Positions 34,818 through 44,470 of a DNA stretch of 64,000 nucleotides are shown here, one piece after another; the stretch's first letter is position 1, and each line of letters starts with the position of its first letter. This DNA comes from Boesenbergia rotunda (Eukaryota > Streptophyta > Magnoliopsida > Zingiberales > Zingiberaceae), in assembly GCA_024364735.1 (NCBI GenBank), contig JAGFNQ010002315.1:287738-351737 (forward strand), written 5' to 3'. Made by a program: the position numbers and the translations under genes. The notes below the pieces were generated by a model. The model had not been told where the DNA came from and did not search any database. It was given only the letters and a program-made list of their open reading frames with translations.

Positions 34818-35483
34818 GTTAATTGGTATATGTAGTGACCCAATATTCTGATTGAAGTGTATATTTTGTATAGAGGATAACTGAATGTATATATTTTGTA
34901 TATTGTACAGCTATAGTATTGTCAAAAAACTAGTTGTTGTTAATGTTGTCACTTGAAGAAGTATTTCAATATTATGATACATTTCTTCTTGTGTAAATTT
35001 ATGTAAGCAGAATTGAGCAGTTGTGAAGTTTTCGGATTTTGAAACCCACAATAATGTTATTTCAGGTCTTGAAGTCCTGAAGTCCTATGGTTTGTGAATA
35101 TCTGTCATTTGAGACCCTCTGTTTGTTTGCTTTGTTGATTCATTGTTCTGTGCCAACTGATACTGTATTAACACGTAATTGATAATCATTAGGACTATGT
35201 TTGGAGACCAAAAATACCATCTCCTAGCTATCTAAACTCTAACTACTGGTAATGAGTTTTGAGAAATCAAAATATCATAGGTCCATGAAATAAACCTCCT
35301 GCTGTGCCAAATTCTGAAAATATGAGGTCATGATGTGGATGGAATTAAATTGTGGTGCAATGTCTATGTAGGTACTCTCCTTTTTATTTTATATTAAAAA
35401 TAATTTCACAACATGTATATTTATATAAAATATTTAATCATTCTAATATTGAATTATTTGAAATCTGAAATGAAATTATTGTG
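34818..35483. other. Non-coding region after the transposase
   Basis: Transposase 3' UTR and spacer. No gene or repeat recognised apart from isolated CAGGTCTTGAAGTCCTG phrases. It leads to palindromic array 2. Confidence 0.5.
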
Positions 35484-35950
35484 TCAAGCCCAATAATGAA
35501 ATTATTTCAGGCCCAAGCTGGGCCTGAAATAATATCATTTCAGGCCCAGCGTGGACCTGAAATAATCTCATTTCAGGTCCACGCTGGGCCTGAAATGAGA
35601 TGATTTCAGGCCCACACTGGGCCTGAAATGATATTGTTTCAGGCCCAACGTGGGCCTGAAATGATATTATTTCAGGCCTAGTTTGGGCCTGAAATGAGAT
35701 GATTTCAGGCCCACGCTGGGCCTGAAATGATATTATTTCAGGCCCAGCGTGGGCCTGAAATGAGAAAGCAATGTTCCATTGGAGTATCAAAAGCAATGCT
35801 CCATTGGAGTATCAAATGGGCTCTATTATAGTATCACATATATTGTTTGTCATTAAACTTACATTATACAACTGAATCATTTTATTTCAGGCCCTGAGTG
35901 GGTTCCCTAAAATGCTTTTGTTTCAGGCCCACTGTGGTACTGAATTCAAA
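35484..35950. repeat. Palindromic array 2 (8 good units, 2 degenerate)
   Basis: Eight units of TTCAGGCCCA(N)TGGGCCTGAAA type in 35497-35762 at an exact 33-bp period, with ATAATATCA-like spacers. Two poorer units are at about 35886 and 35921. The array lies between the 3' ends of the transposase and of protease gene 1, which converge. Confidence 0.92.
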
Positions 35951-36171
35951 TGATTCTAGCAAAAGCAAGGTTCAATATTAATGATGGGTTCCACAACAAT
36001 TACATATTACAGATCATATATGAGACAAAAACAATGATCCGAAGCAAAGTTTCATTGATTTGAAAAGGAGTACATGGATTGTATAATTACAAATATACAA
36101 TGTTTGTGATGACAATTACATATACATAGTACCAACAAAAACACTAATTACAGATTTAGCTTCCAGCACTT
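35951..36171. other. 3' flank of protease gene 1
   Basis: AT-rich non-coding sequence, likely the 3' UTR of the minus-strand gene ending here. Confidence 0.45.
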
Positions 36172-37080
36172 GTCTCTCATTATTTTATAGCCCACCTGAA
36201 ATCGATAATTTTTCATTTGCTTTTGGGTAAAATCTGTAGATCTTTGAAAAACTAGACTTTCTGCATACCGCATCATGAAAAATGCACAATCCGACCTGAA
36301 AAACCAATATTGACATTATTGTCATCTTATAAATCCAACCATGAAATGCATTGTTATTTTTAACAAAAATAAACATCCTCTTACGATCTGCTTTGGGTGG
36401 GTCCTTCTACAACAATTTTATTAAACTCTGTCCCAGATATAGAAGGCAATCCTTTATTCCATGTCTTGTAATAAGACCAGTTCAAATTTTTGAAAAACGC
36501 CACCTACACAGATATGACATTAGTAACAATTATATTGGTATGAAACTTTTTTTTGAGTTATATCTACGAAATAGAAAACTTACAGTTTTTTCAATCTGGC
36601 AGTGTACCCTTCTGTGGCGCCGAGAGAATTATAATGATGGATACTACCTTCCACGAGGTTAATAACCATTAGATGTCAATGATCATTTGCATTATTTAGA
36701 GGACAGATGATATATCTCATTGGTTTATCCGTATCAGTAGCAATAGTTTGTTCAAAAGCCTGAGCGTGAATCGCCTCAAAAAGTTCCTATGGTTATTAAA
36801 AAGGAAGTGTCAGTGGACTAAATCATAGAAAAAAACATTAATAATTTAGTAGCTAATTGACTTACATCAAACCCCACCCCACAGAATATGGAGGGCTGGT
36901 ATGGTGAGTTACACGCTTTTGTTTCATTTCTAAGAATAGTCCAGTATGTATTGATGCAATCCCCCGTGGTGTAGTCATTCCAATCAAATATTGTCAAAAA
37001 AGATAGCATATTTAATGTAAAGGTCCCATTGGACCATACTGGATTCAACTCATACCTACATGCAAATAAGATAAGCAACT
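36172..37080 (-). pseudogene. C48 (Ulp1-type) cysteine protease domain, gene 1
   Basis: Ulp1/SENP-like deSUMOylating-type protease fold. Minus-strand exons by eye: about 37055-36862 (YELNPVWSNGTFTLNMLSFL, then SIFCGVGFD), about 36790-36600 (ELFEAIHAQAFEQTIATDTD, RYIICPLNNANDH, HLMVINLVEG and HHYNSLG), about 36450-36370, and the last exon about 36295-36172 with SDCAFFMMRYAESLVFQ. The catalytic His is at 36679-36681 and Cys at 36286-36288. The usual Asp of the YDSL motif is Asn (YNSL). A TGA at 36676-36678 directly after the His stands where a Trp is expected. The N-terminal half of this gene is at 46589-48478, beyond the chromovirus. Confidence 0.8.
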
Positions 37081-37149
37081 TAATGAAATTTTGAATGATT
37101 AAATTTTATTAATGAATGTCAATAATTATCAATGTTTTACAATATTTTC

Positions 37150-37767
37150 CCAAACGCAATAGCAACTAACTCACTTTAATTTACTAAGCTTTAATAATGT
37201 TTCAGCAATCTCTGCATCTTTAGTCTTCTTAAAGAATGCCCTAGAATTCTTCAAGATTTTGCTTTTCACCTTTTGAAATTCTTTAGCTTTAGCTGCGTGA
37301 TGTTCAGATATGTTAGTTTGGGTGGAGGTTGTAGTTTTTGTTGTTTGCGTTGTAGTATCTGACATTGATGGGGCAGAAGGCTCCTCATCTTCATCTTCAT
37401 CTTCATCTCATCTTCATCCTCATCCTCCTCCTGAACAACTTGTTTGCCCTTGCCTTTGGCCTGGTAGGTTTGTCTGACCTAAGTTATTTTCCTTTTTTTG
37501 GCAAGTGGCTCACCTTCATATGACCCTTTGCTTTGCAATTGTTCATGCAGCTGTTTGATTTTTTGGTTAGACTGAAGTATGATACCCTCTCTTACAGCTA
37601 TCCTTTTATCATTTAGCTCCTCTTGTTGTTTAAGCTACGAATCATTGTCAGCAATTATTTTATCCTTTTCAACAATGATGTCATCTTTTTGTTTTAGTTG
37701 GGACTCCTTCTCTGCAATTATTGTTTCTTTCTGATCAATAATTTCATCCTTGGCACTGATGGCTGAT
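37150..37767 (-). pseudogene. Gene 1, coiled-coil and basic/acidic linker
   Basis: Reading minus from 37767: AKDEIIDQKETIIAEKESQL and KQKDDIIVEKDKIIADND (about 37760-37645), strongly heptad-like coiled coil; then KRIAVREGIILQSNQKIKQL, EPLAKKRKIT (a nuclear-localisation-like basic patch, about 37510-37485), a Glu/Asp run (about 37430-37390) where the frame changes, and KLKNFKR. Stops at about 37630 and 37480. The coiled coil continues directly from 46589 on the other side of the chromovirus. Confidence 0.7.
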
Positions 37768-39888
37768 TGTAACGCCCGAAAATTCTCGAAACTAATTTTA
37801 GAAATATCTTAGAATTTATTCCAAATTTATGGATATTTTTATAGAATTTTTCCGTAAACGAAAGTGGCAAAAAGGGTTATAAACATAAAATCGCATAAGT
37901 GGGAATCGATCGCTTCACCTACGCTGTGAGAGAAGAATGGGCGGACCAGCTGGGCTGATTTGATTTTGTTGAAATAGATTAAGCGAAACAATAGATAAGG
38001 TATAATTAGGTAAATTCGCCCCCATAAGTATAAATAGATAATTAAGGAGAGAAGTTTTATTTTCCCTCAACTCAAACCCTTCCTCGCCCAAACCAGCCGC
38101 ACGCCGCCCTCTTCTCTCCTCTCTTAGGCGAAACCACACCAAGCCTAGGGCTTTCCTCCGGTGGCCGGCCAAGGCTCTCCTCCGAGAGATTTTCCGATAT
38201 TCGGAATCCCCACGACGAGAGGAACGCGTGAGCGCGAAGAAATCTCCGAGACTCCGAGTTTCTCTGGAACCTCCGACGCCGTTCTTGGTTGTAAGTCCAA
38301 GATATCGAGGTAAGTACTGCTCACCTGCAGTAAGAGGTGGTTTTCCGCAAGAATTTTCCCTTAAAAGTTTTAAAAGAGATATTTACTTTTAGTTTAAGAT
38401 TTTGCATGTGATCTTAGTTCATTATATGCTTATACATGTTTGATAGAGTACCCTATGTGAGTTTAGGGTCTAAGAAATCTATAAGAAAAGAGAAGAAAGA
38501 TAAAGAAGAAGAAAAGAGAAGGCCAAGGCCTTACGAAATCCCCAAAAGTCAAGACTTAGGGATTTGGGCACACAAGGTGTTCGATAAAATGCCAAGGCAT
38601 TTAAAGATAAGAAAAAGTAAGTATTTTATTTTCTAAGGCCAGTACCCGGCGTCCAAGGGCGTCGTTAAAGAAATCCAGGTGTCCAATTCCAAGGTCTTGG
38701 CCCTAGTAGACCAAGGTCTGCTCTATTAGGATTGGCGGCTCGCTACCCCAACCTTTTAGGGAACGCGCATAAGATGGTACTTACGTCTTAAGTGGATCCA
38801 AATGAGTTATTATTTTCAAGTATATGCTTTAGCAAAGTTTTTATAAAGTTTAAGGAAATTTTCTAAAAGTTAAAGAAAGATTTAAAGTTAAAGAATTGCT
38901 AAAGTTTCAAGTTAAGCCAAGTCAAAGTGAGTTAAGATTTATTAATGCTTGAGTATACATGTTTGAGTTATACATGTTTAATGTTTCTTTTAAGCATAAA
39001 AGTATCTCATGTGATTTGACTTATTAATGCTTGAGTATGCATGTTTGGAGTTATACATGTTTAGTGTTTCTTTTAAGTATAAAAGTATCTCATGTGATTT
39101 CACATTGTTTAAAAAGTATGCTTGCACATTTCGTGATTTTGTGAGCTAGATAGTACTTGCTAAGCTTTATGCTTATTAGTTGCATTTCCTCTTACTGTAG
39201 GTGAAGGTAAAGGCAAGCAATTCTGAAGGAAGGCGACGAGGCGGTGCTGAGTGACGTGTGTGTGGTGGCTGACCTTGGAGAGGTCCTTGGGACGAGACAG
39301 TTTAGCTTATTTGAAATGCAATGTTTAAGGTTTCCAAATTCCAAGTTATTGTGTTATGGAGTTTATTAAACATTTATGCTTCGGATAGTTTTACATGCTA
39401 AATTTTGTAGAATGAAGATTCTATGTCATTTCAATTAGTATGCATGCTTTTGTGAATGCACTAGATAAGCAAGGGCATGAGTAGTTTAGCATGTTGATAC
39501 ATTGAATTTTAGACTTATTCTTGAGCTTATTATTCCCTTTTGGACTAAGTCCTAATTGTGCTTAAAATGCTTGTAAATTCGGTAAAAAAGTATGATTTAC
39601 ATTCTATGAAGTTCTAGAGATGTTGTTAGTCTCCTTTTAAATTAAGTTTTATTGCTTTAAATATGCTTAGAAAAGTTGCATTCATATTCCAATAAGTATT
39701 TTCTTTACGAATTTTAGAGAAAGGAAGTGTGCCATTGTATCATGCATGACTATTAAAGTTAGAATATCATTCTTAGATAGATTTGAATACAAAAAGGTTA
39801 AAGAAAGTTCCGCATTTTAGTCGTGCATTAGAGTCAAGAAGTAGACAAAGTAACGGTCCGTCAAAGGTAGAGAAGGCGGGTCGCTACA
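37768..39888 (+). mobile_element. 5' LTR of the chromovirus
   Basis: TGTAACG...CTACA, 2,121 bp. A TATA box TATAAATA is at 38029-38036, followed by a C/T-rich leader (38060-38170). Open stretches inside (38436-38636 and the antisense 37915-38172) recur in the other LTR but show no domain. Confidence 0.93.
38029..38036 (+). promoter_or_regulatory. TATA box of chromovirus 5' LTR
   Basis: TATAAATA; the same box is at 44732-44739 in the 3' LTR. Transcription probably starts 25-35 bases downstream. Confidence 0.7.
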
Positions 39889-39889
39889 G

Positions 39890-39902
39890 TTGGTATCAGA
39901 GC
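39890..39902 (+). promoter_or_regulatory. Primer-binding site of the chromovirus
   Basis: TTGGTATCAGAGC, complementary to the 3' end of initiator tRNA-Met, one base after the LTR. Confidence 0.9.
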
Positions 39903-40184
39903 AGTTCCCATTCTCCAGCATCACACACACACCAGCATCAACCTTGCCGTCTTCAAGTAAGAAAGTTTTAAGTTTCAGTTTTCTATTGCTCCTTTATTTA
40001 ATTGCAGTATAGAGAAATGCTTAAGTACTTACTCATATGTGCATAGAACAAGGAAGCATGTTTAATACCTTAGTATCACGGAATCATGTTTAATCCCTAT
40101 AATGGACATTAGGTTGCTAAGTAAGAAGGCATGTTTATACCTAGAGATGTAGTAGTGATTTCTTGTTCCCTTATGCATTATTAG

Positions 40185-43085
40185 ATGGCAAGAAGAGGGC
40201 GAGCTCCTAATGCAAGGGACAGAACTCCAGTTCAAGATAACAATGAGCCTGGCACAGAACAGCCAAACCTGATGGCAGTCATTGCTCAAATGCAAGCTCA
40301 GATTTCAGAGCAACAGAAGACCATCGCCACACTGATGGCAAATCAGCACCCAGTGCCCCCTACACCACCCACAGCAGGAGTGGAAACTCCAGTGGTGGCT
40401 GAAGTTCCACCAGTCACACAGGAGACCCCTGCCGTGAACCGAAGACAAGAAGCATACCTCGTCCAGTGGCAGAGGCTGAAACCTGAAAGCTTCTCAGGCA
40501 CGACTGAGCCCTGGGATGCCCAGGCTTGGTTCAAGACTTTAGAGAGCACAATGGAGCTTCTTGACTGGCCGGAAGTCGAGAAGGTCAAATGTGCCTCTTT
40601 CTGCCTAACTGGAGATGCTCGTATGTGGTGGGAGCGGGTCAAGAGTAAGAGGATAGTCAACCAGATGAGCTGGACAGATTTCGAGCAAGAGTTCTATGAG
40701 GAGTTCTTCCACATGCGGGTTACCAACAAGCACTACGAGGACTTTATGGAGTTCAGACAAGGTAACCTACCAGTGGGAGAAGCAGTCGCGAAGTTCAACA
40801 GACTAGCTCGCCTCTGCCCAGAGCTAGTCAGCACAGAGAAGGAGCGAGTCAGACTGATGCTCCGCATGCTGAACCCTGAAATAGCACTCAACGTGAACAG
40901 CGGGACGCACCGACCCCAGACCAGCGAGGAGTTGGTCAGTAGTGCTCTAATCTCAGAGCACTATCTGAATAGCATCAAGGCACAACAAACACAGCAGAAG
41001 CCAGTCCTGATTGAGAATAAGACAACAGGAGGCCAGAAGCCTCAGCCAAATAACCAGAACTGGAAGAACAAGAACCACAAAAGGAAGCAGTGGCCTGGCA
41101 GCCAAAAAGGAAACCCAGAGAACAAGCAAGCTAGGTATCCACCTTGTCCTAAGTGTGGGAGGACCCATCCAGGAGCATGCCTTTTGGGTGTAACTGGATG
41201 CTACTCATGTGGACAAGAGGGACACAGATCCAAAGACTGCCCAAACAAGTTTAAAGTACTTCCTCAGCAGTCCGTACAGTATGGAGGCAAGCCTCAGTTA
41301 CATTACATGCCTACTATACTGGAGGGACCTCAGATCAGTCAGGGAAGGTTGGAAGCAGCACCAGTTCCAACCAATGCCAGAGTCTTTTCCCTCACGAAGG
41401 AAGAAGCTGCCAGCGCCTCCACAGTCGTAACAGGTCAAATAGTTATTTTTCAGCATTTAGCTACTACACTGTTTGACACTGGGGCGACCCATTCTTTCGT
41501 ATCAGTACCTTTTGCTAGTAAGTTACAGGTGCCTGCAGAGAGTTGGGAGTCCAGATTCCTGACAACTCTCCCTTCAGGGGAAATCATGGAATCCACCCAG
41601 CGGCTCCGGGCTGTGTCAATCAAGATTTCATACCGAGAGCTATATGTCGATCTAATAGTCCTTGCGATGCAAGACTTCGACGTCATACTGGGCATGGATT
41701 TCCTCAGTAAGTACAGTGCTTCAGTGGACTGTCGCCGGAGGAAGGTGGTTTTCAGTCCAAAAGGAGGACCACCGTTCGAATTTCAAGGAGCCCCAAGGAG
41801 GAAGACTCAGAAATTCCTCTCAGCCTTGGCAGCCCACCAGATGCTAGAACAAGGGTGTGCTGGTTTTCTTGCACGCATAGTGGACATAGAAGCAAAGGAA
41901 GAGCGCAAGCAGGAGGATGTACGGGTAGTCTGTGAGTATCCAGAAGTATTCCCAGAAGAACTACCTGGACTACCTCCCAACAGAGAAGTGGAATTCGAGA
42001 TCGAGCTAGTACTAGGTACCAGTCCGGTCTCGAAGGCCCCATATCGTATGTCCCCAGCAGAGTTGAAGGAATTACAAGAGCAACTCCAGGAGCTACTAGA
42101 CAAGGGCTTCATTCGCCCGAGTCATTCACCCTGGGGAGCTCCTGTACTTTTCGTCAAGAAGAAGGATGGGTCTATGTGTCTGTGCATAGACTACAGAGCT
42201 CTGAACAAGGTAACCATCAAGAACAAGTACCCCCTTCCTAGAATAGATGATTTATTTGATCAACTCAAAGGGGCTACAGTGTTCTCGAAGATAGATCTGC
42301 GTTCTGGGTATCATCAGCTAAAGGTTAAAGAAAGTGACATCCCCAGGACAGCCTTCAGGACAAGATACGGCCACTACGAATTTGTAGTGATGCCTTTTGG
42401 AGTAACCAATGCTCCAGCAGTCTTCATGGAGCTGATGAACCACATCTTCAGGGAGTATCTCGATAAATTCGTCATTGTATTTATTGATGATATTCTCATA
42501 TACTCACAGACTCCAGAGGACCATGCTACACACTTGAGGATAGTGCTGCAGATCCTTCAGCAGGAGAAGCTCTATGCAAAATTCTCAAAGTGTGAGTTTT
42601 GGCTAGATCAAGTGACCTTCCTAGGTCACATTGTATCCAAAGAAGGCATTCAAGTTGATCCAGCCAAGATAGAAGCAGTCGGCAACTGGTGTAGACCCAA
42701 GAATGCCAGTGAAATCAGAAGCTTCTTAGGCCTGGCAGGATATTACAGAAAATTTGTGGAGGACTTTCCAGATATCTCTCCTTCACAGGTCAGAATGAAG
42801 CAGCTTCTAGAACTGAAAAAGATGATAGTGCTCCATCCTGACTGTTCCAGAGTGACAAGCCTTGAATCTACAGTGATGCATCCAGATGGGCTTGGAGCTG
42901 TCCTCATGCAAGACGGTAAAGTAATAGCATATGCTCCAACCTCAAGGACTATGAAAGAATTACCCTACTCAGACCTGACTAGCAGCTGTGGTTTTGCACT
43001 GAAGCTCTGGAGACACTACTATATGGAGTGCAGTGCAGAATTCACAGACATCAGTTTAAGTATTTTCATCAGAAGATCTGAATAG
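40185..43085 (+). CDS. Chromovirus gag-protease-RT polyprotein, defective RNase H
   Basis: 966-codon frame from ATG at 40185. Gag capsid region about residues 95-270 (EPWDAQAWFKTLESTMELLD, FEQEFYEEFF); zinc knuckle CYSCGQEGHRSKDC at residues 339-352, preceded by CPKCGRTHPGAC; protease DTGATHSF at residue 431; RT with LFVKKKDGSMCLCIDYRALN, IDLRSGYHQ, and catalytic FIDDILIYS at about residue 766. RT thumb reaches RSFLGLAGYYRKFVEDFP. After that the sequence no longer follows the family closely: RNase H pieces GLGAVLMQDGKVIAYA and FALKLWRHYY remain, but segments between them are missing or altered, and the frame ends early. Gag, protease and RT appear intact. Confidence 0.93.
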   Translation: MARRGRAPNARDRTPVQDNNEPGTEQPNLMAVIAQMQAQISEQQKTIATLMANQHPVPPTPPTAGVETPVVAEVPPVTQETPAVNRRQEAYLVQWQRLKPESFSGTTEPWDAQAWFKTLESTMELLDWPEVEKVKCASFCLTGDARMWWERVKSKRIVNQMSWTDFEQEFYEEFFHMRVTNKHYEDFMEFRQGNLPVGEAVAKFNRLARLCPELVSTEKERVRLMLRMLNPEIALNVNSGTHRPQTSEELVSSALISEHYLNSIKAQQTQQKPVLIENKTTGGQKPQPNNQNWKNKNHKRKQWPGSQKGNPENKQARYPPCPKCGRTHPGACLLGVTGCYSCGQEGHRSKDCPNKFKVLPQQSVQYGGKPQLHYMPTILEGPQISQGRLEAAPVPTNARVFSLTKEEAASASTVVTGQIVIFQHLATTLFDTGATHSFVSVPFASKLQVPAESWESRFLTTLPSGEIMESTQRLRAVSIKISYRELYVDLIVLAMQDFDVILGMDFLSKYSASVDCRRRKVVFSPKGGPPFEFQGAPRRKTQKFLSALAAHQMLEQGCAGFLARIVDIEAKEERKQEDVRVVCEYPEVFPEELPGLPPNREVEFEIELVLGTSPVSKAPYRMSPAELKELQEQLQELLDKGFIRPSHSPWGAPVLFVKKKDGSMCLCIDYRALNKVTIKNKYPLPRIDDLFDQLKGATVFSKIDLRSGYHQLKVKESDIPRTAFRTRYGHYEFVVMPFGVTNAPAVFMELMNHIFREYLDKFVIVFIDDILIYSQTPEDHATHLRIVLQILQQEKLYAKFSKCEFWLDQVTFLGHIVSKEGIQVDPAKIEAVGNWCRPKNASEIRSFLGLAGYYRKFVEDFPDISPSQVRMKQLLELKKMIVLHPDCSRVTSLESTVMHPDGLGAVLMQDGKVIAYAPTSRTMKELPYSDLTSSCGFALKLWRHYYMECSAEFTDISLSIFIRRSE

Positions 43086-43412
43086 GCAGCGCAGGTCAGA
43101 GTTGGTCAAAATAATGAATTTACCAAAAAGTAATAAAGTAGACATGACAAAAATCTTACACTGATTAATCATTCTACATTCAGAAAAATAAAATTTATGA
43201 AAAACAATTTCATATAAGAACTTATATAAAAAAAAAGTCAAAAAAGAAAAAGCAAAAAAGAAAATCAGGCAATAAATGCATTTACTGAAGACGCTTATCA
43301 ATGATGAGAATAAAAAAATAAAAAAAATACTATCATACAAAAAAAAAAAAAGTTCTGGCTGACCAAGCAATCCAGAAGTACTTATCAAAGAAACTGGGTA
43401 ATAGTAGACACA
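43086..43412 (+). pseudogene. Degenerate RNase H/integrase zinc-finger region of the chromovirus
   Basis: 327 bp, very A-rich, with several runs of 7-13 A. A frame-shifted remnant of the conserved stretch that follows RNase H can be traced at about 43076-43120. The integrase HHCC finger is not found. The distance between RT end and integrase core is about 640 bp here against roughly 1 kb in intact relatives (from memory of the family), so a few hundred bases are lost. Confidence 0.65.
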
Positions 43413-44435
43413 TTGTACCCAACGAATGGATATGATGCAATCTGGGTAATAGTAGACAGATTGACTAAGTCTGCCCACTTCCTAGCCATCAGGATCTCCT
43501 ATTCCATGGAACAACTAGCTCAGTTATACCTCAAGGAGATCGTCAGACTACATGGAGTCCCTAAGACTATCATTTCAGATAGGGACAGTAGGTTCACTTC
43601 GCACTTCTGGGAGTGCGTACAGATAGCTCTAGGCACCAAACTGAAGTTTAGCACAGCTTTCCATCCTCGGACAGATGGTCAAACAGAGAGAGTTAATCAA
43701 GTACTAGAAGATATGCTCAGAGCTTGTGCTTTAGATTTCAAGGGCAGTTGGTGCAGATATTTGTGCTTAGCGGAATTTGCTTACAACAATAGTTATCAGG
43801 CCACTATCGGCATGGCACCCTATGAGGCTTTATATGGACGGAGGTGTAGATCTCCTATCTGCTGGTACGAGGGTGGTGAGAGGCAAGAGTTAGGCTTACA
43901 GACAGATCTTATAGATGATACCACCGTAGCCATACAGCAGATCCGCCAGAGAATAGAAACAGCTCAAAGCCGCCAGAAGAGCTATGCTGATACACGGCGC
44001 AGACCATTAGAATTTGAAACTGGGGATACAGTGTTCCTCAAAGTGGCTCCCATGAAGGGAGTAATGCGTTTTGGGAAGAAGGGCAAGCTAAGTCCCAGAT
44101 ATGTAGGACCATACCCCATCACTAGAAGAGTTGGCAAAGTAGCTTATGAGTTGGAGCTACCTCAGGAGATGTCAGCTATCCACAACGTATTTCATGTTTC
44201 TATGCTGAAGAAGCATATCCCAGATGCCACCCAGGTGATAGAGCCACAGACGGTACAAGTTCGCGAAGATCTCAGTTATGATAGTCGGCCTATTCAGATA
44301 ATAGACCGAGCAGTTAAGAAATTACGAAACAAGGAGGTACCATTAGTGAAAGTCATATGGCAAAATCACAGAGTAGAAGAGGCAACATGGGAACCAGAGG
44401 ACAGCATGAGGCAGAAATACCCAGAGTTGTTTTAA
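43413..44435 (+). CDS. Chromovirus integrase core and chromodomain
   Basis: 340 codons, in a frame separate from gag-pol. Integrase core D,D,E: WVIVDRLTKSAHF (43443-43481), IISDRDSRF (about 43569-43595) and GQTERVNQVLEDM (about 43677-43715). GPY-type C-terminal region with KLSPRYVGPYPI (about 44085-44125). Terminal chromodomain RPIQIIDRAVKKLRNKEVPL then VKVIWQN and EATWEPE (about 44287-44400), which in this clade directs insertion to heterochromatin. The true protein would be continuous with the polyprotein; the first Met here is only the first in frame. Confidence 0.92.
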   Translation: MYPTNGYDAIWVIVDRLTKSAHFLAIRISYSMEQLAQLYLKEIVRLHGVPKTIISDRDSRFTSHFWECVQIALGTKLKFSTAFHPRTDGQTERVNQVLEDMLRACALDFKGSWCRYLCLAEFAYNNSYQATIGMAPYEALYGRRCRSPICWYEGGERQELGLQTDLIDDTTVAIQQIRQRIETAQSRQKSYADTRRRPLEFETGDTVFLKVAPMKGVMRFGKKGKLSPRYVGPYPITRRVGKVAYELELPQEMSAIHNVFHVSMLKKHIPDATQVIEPQTVQVREDLSYDSRPIQIIDRAVKKLRNKEVPLVKVIWQNHRVEEATWEPEDSMRQKYPELF

Positions 44436-44458
44436 GTTCGAGGACGAACTTTTTATAA

Positions 44459-44470
44459 GGTATGGGGGAT
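44459..44470 (+). promoter_or_regulatory. Polypurine tract of the chromovirus
   Basis: GGTATGGGGGAT directly before the 3' LTR, the site expected to prime plus-strand synthesis. Confidence 0.8.

Noticed and set aside
35484..35796. CRISPR-like look of 24-bp palindromes at regular 33-bp spacing
   Set aside because: Spacers are only about 9 bp, AT-rich and similar to each other, and the context is a plant transposon.
35476..35796. Minus-strand open stretch of 106 codons with a repeated ISFQA..GPE peptide
   Set aside because: It is a by-product of the palindromic array having an exact 33-bp period; other arrays with irregular spacing do not keep the frame.
38436..38636. Small open stretches repeated in both chromovirus LTRs (also 37915-38172, 44618-44875, 45139-45339)
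   Set aside because: Two copies only because the LTR is duplicated; no recognised domain, and they lie in the promoter/leader region.
40343..42112. Minus-strand open stretches of about 60-105 codons
   Set aside because: Shadows of the chromovirus polyprotein.
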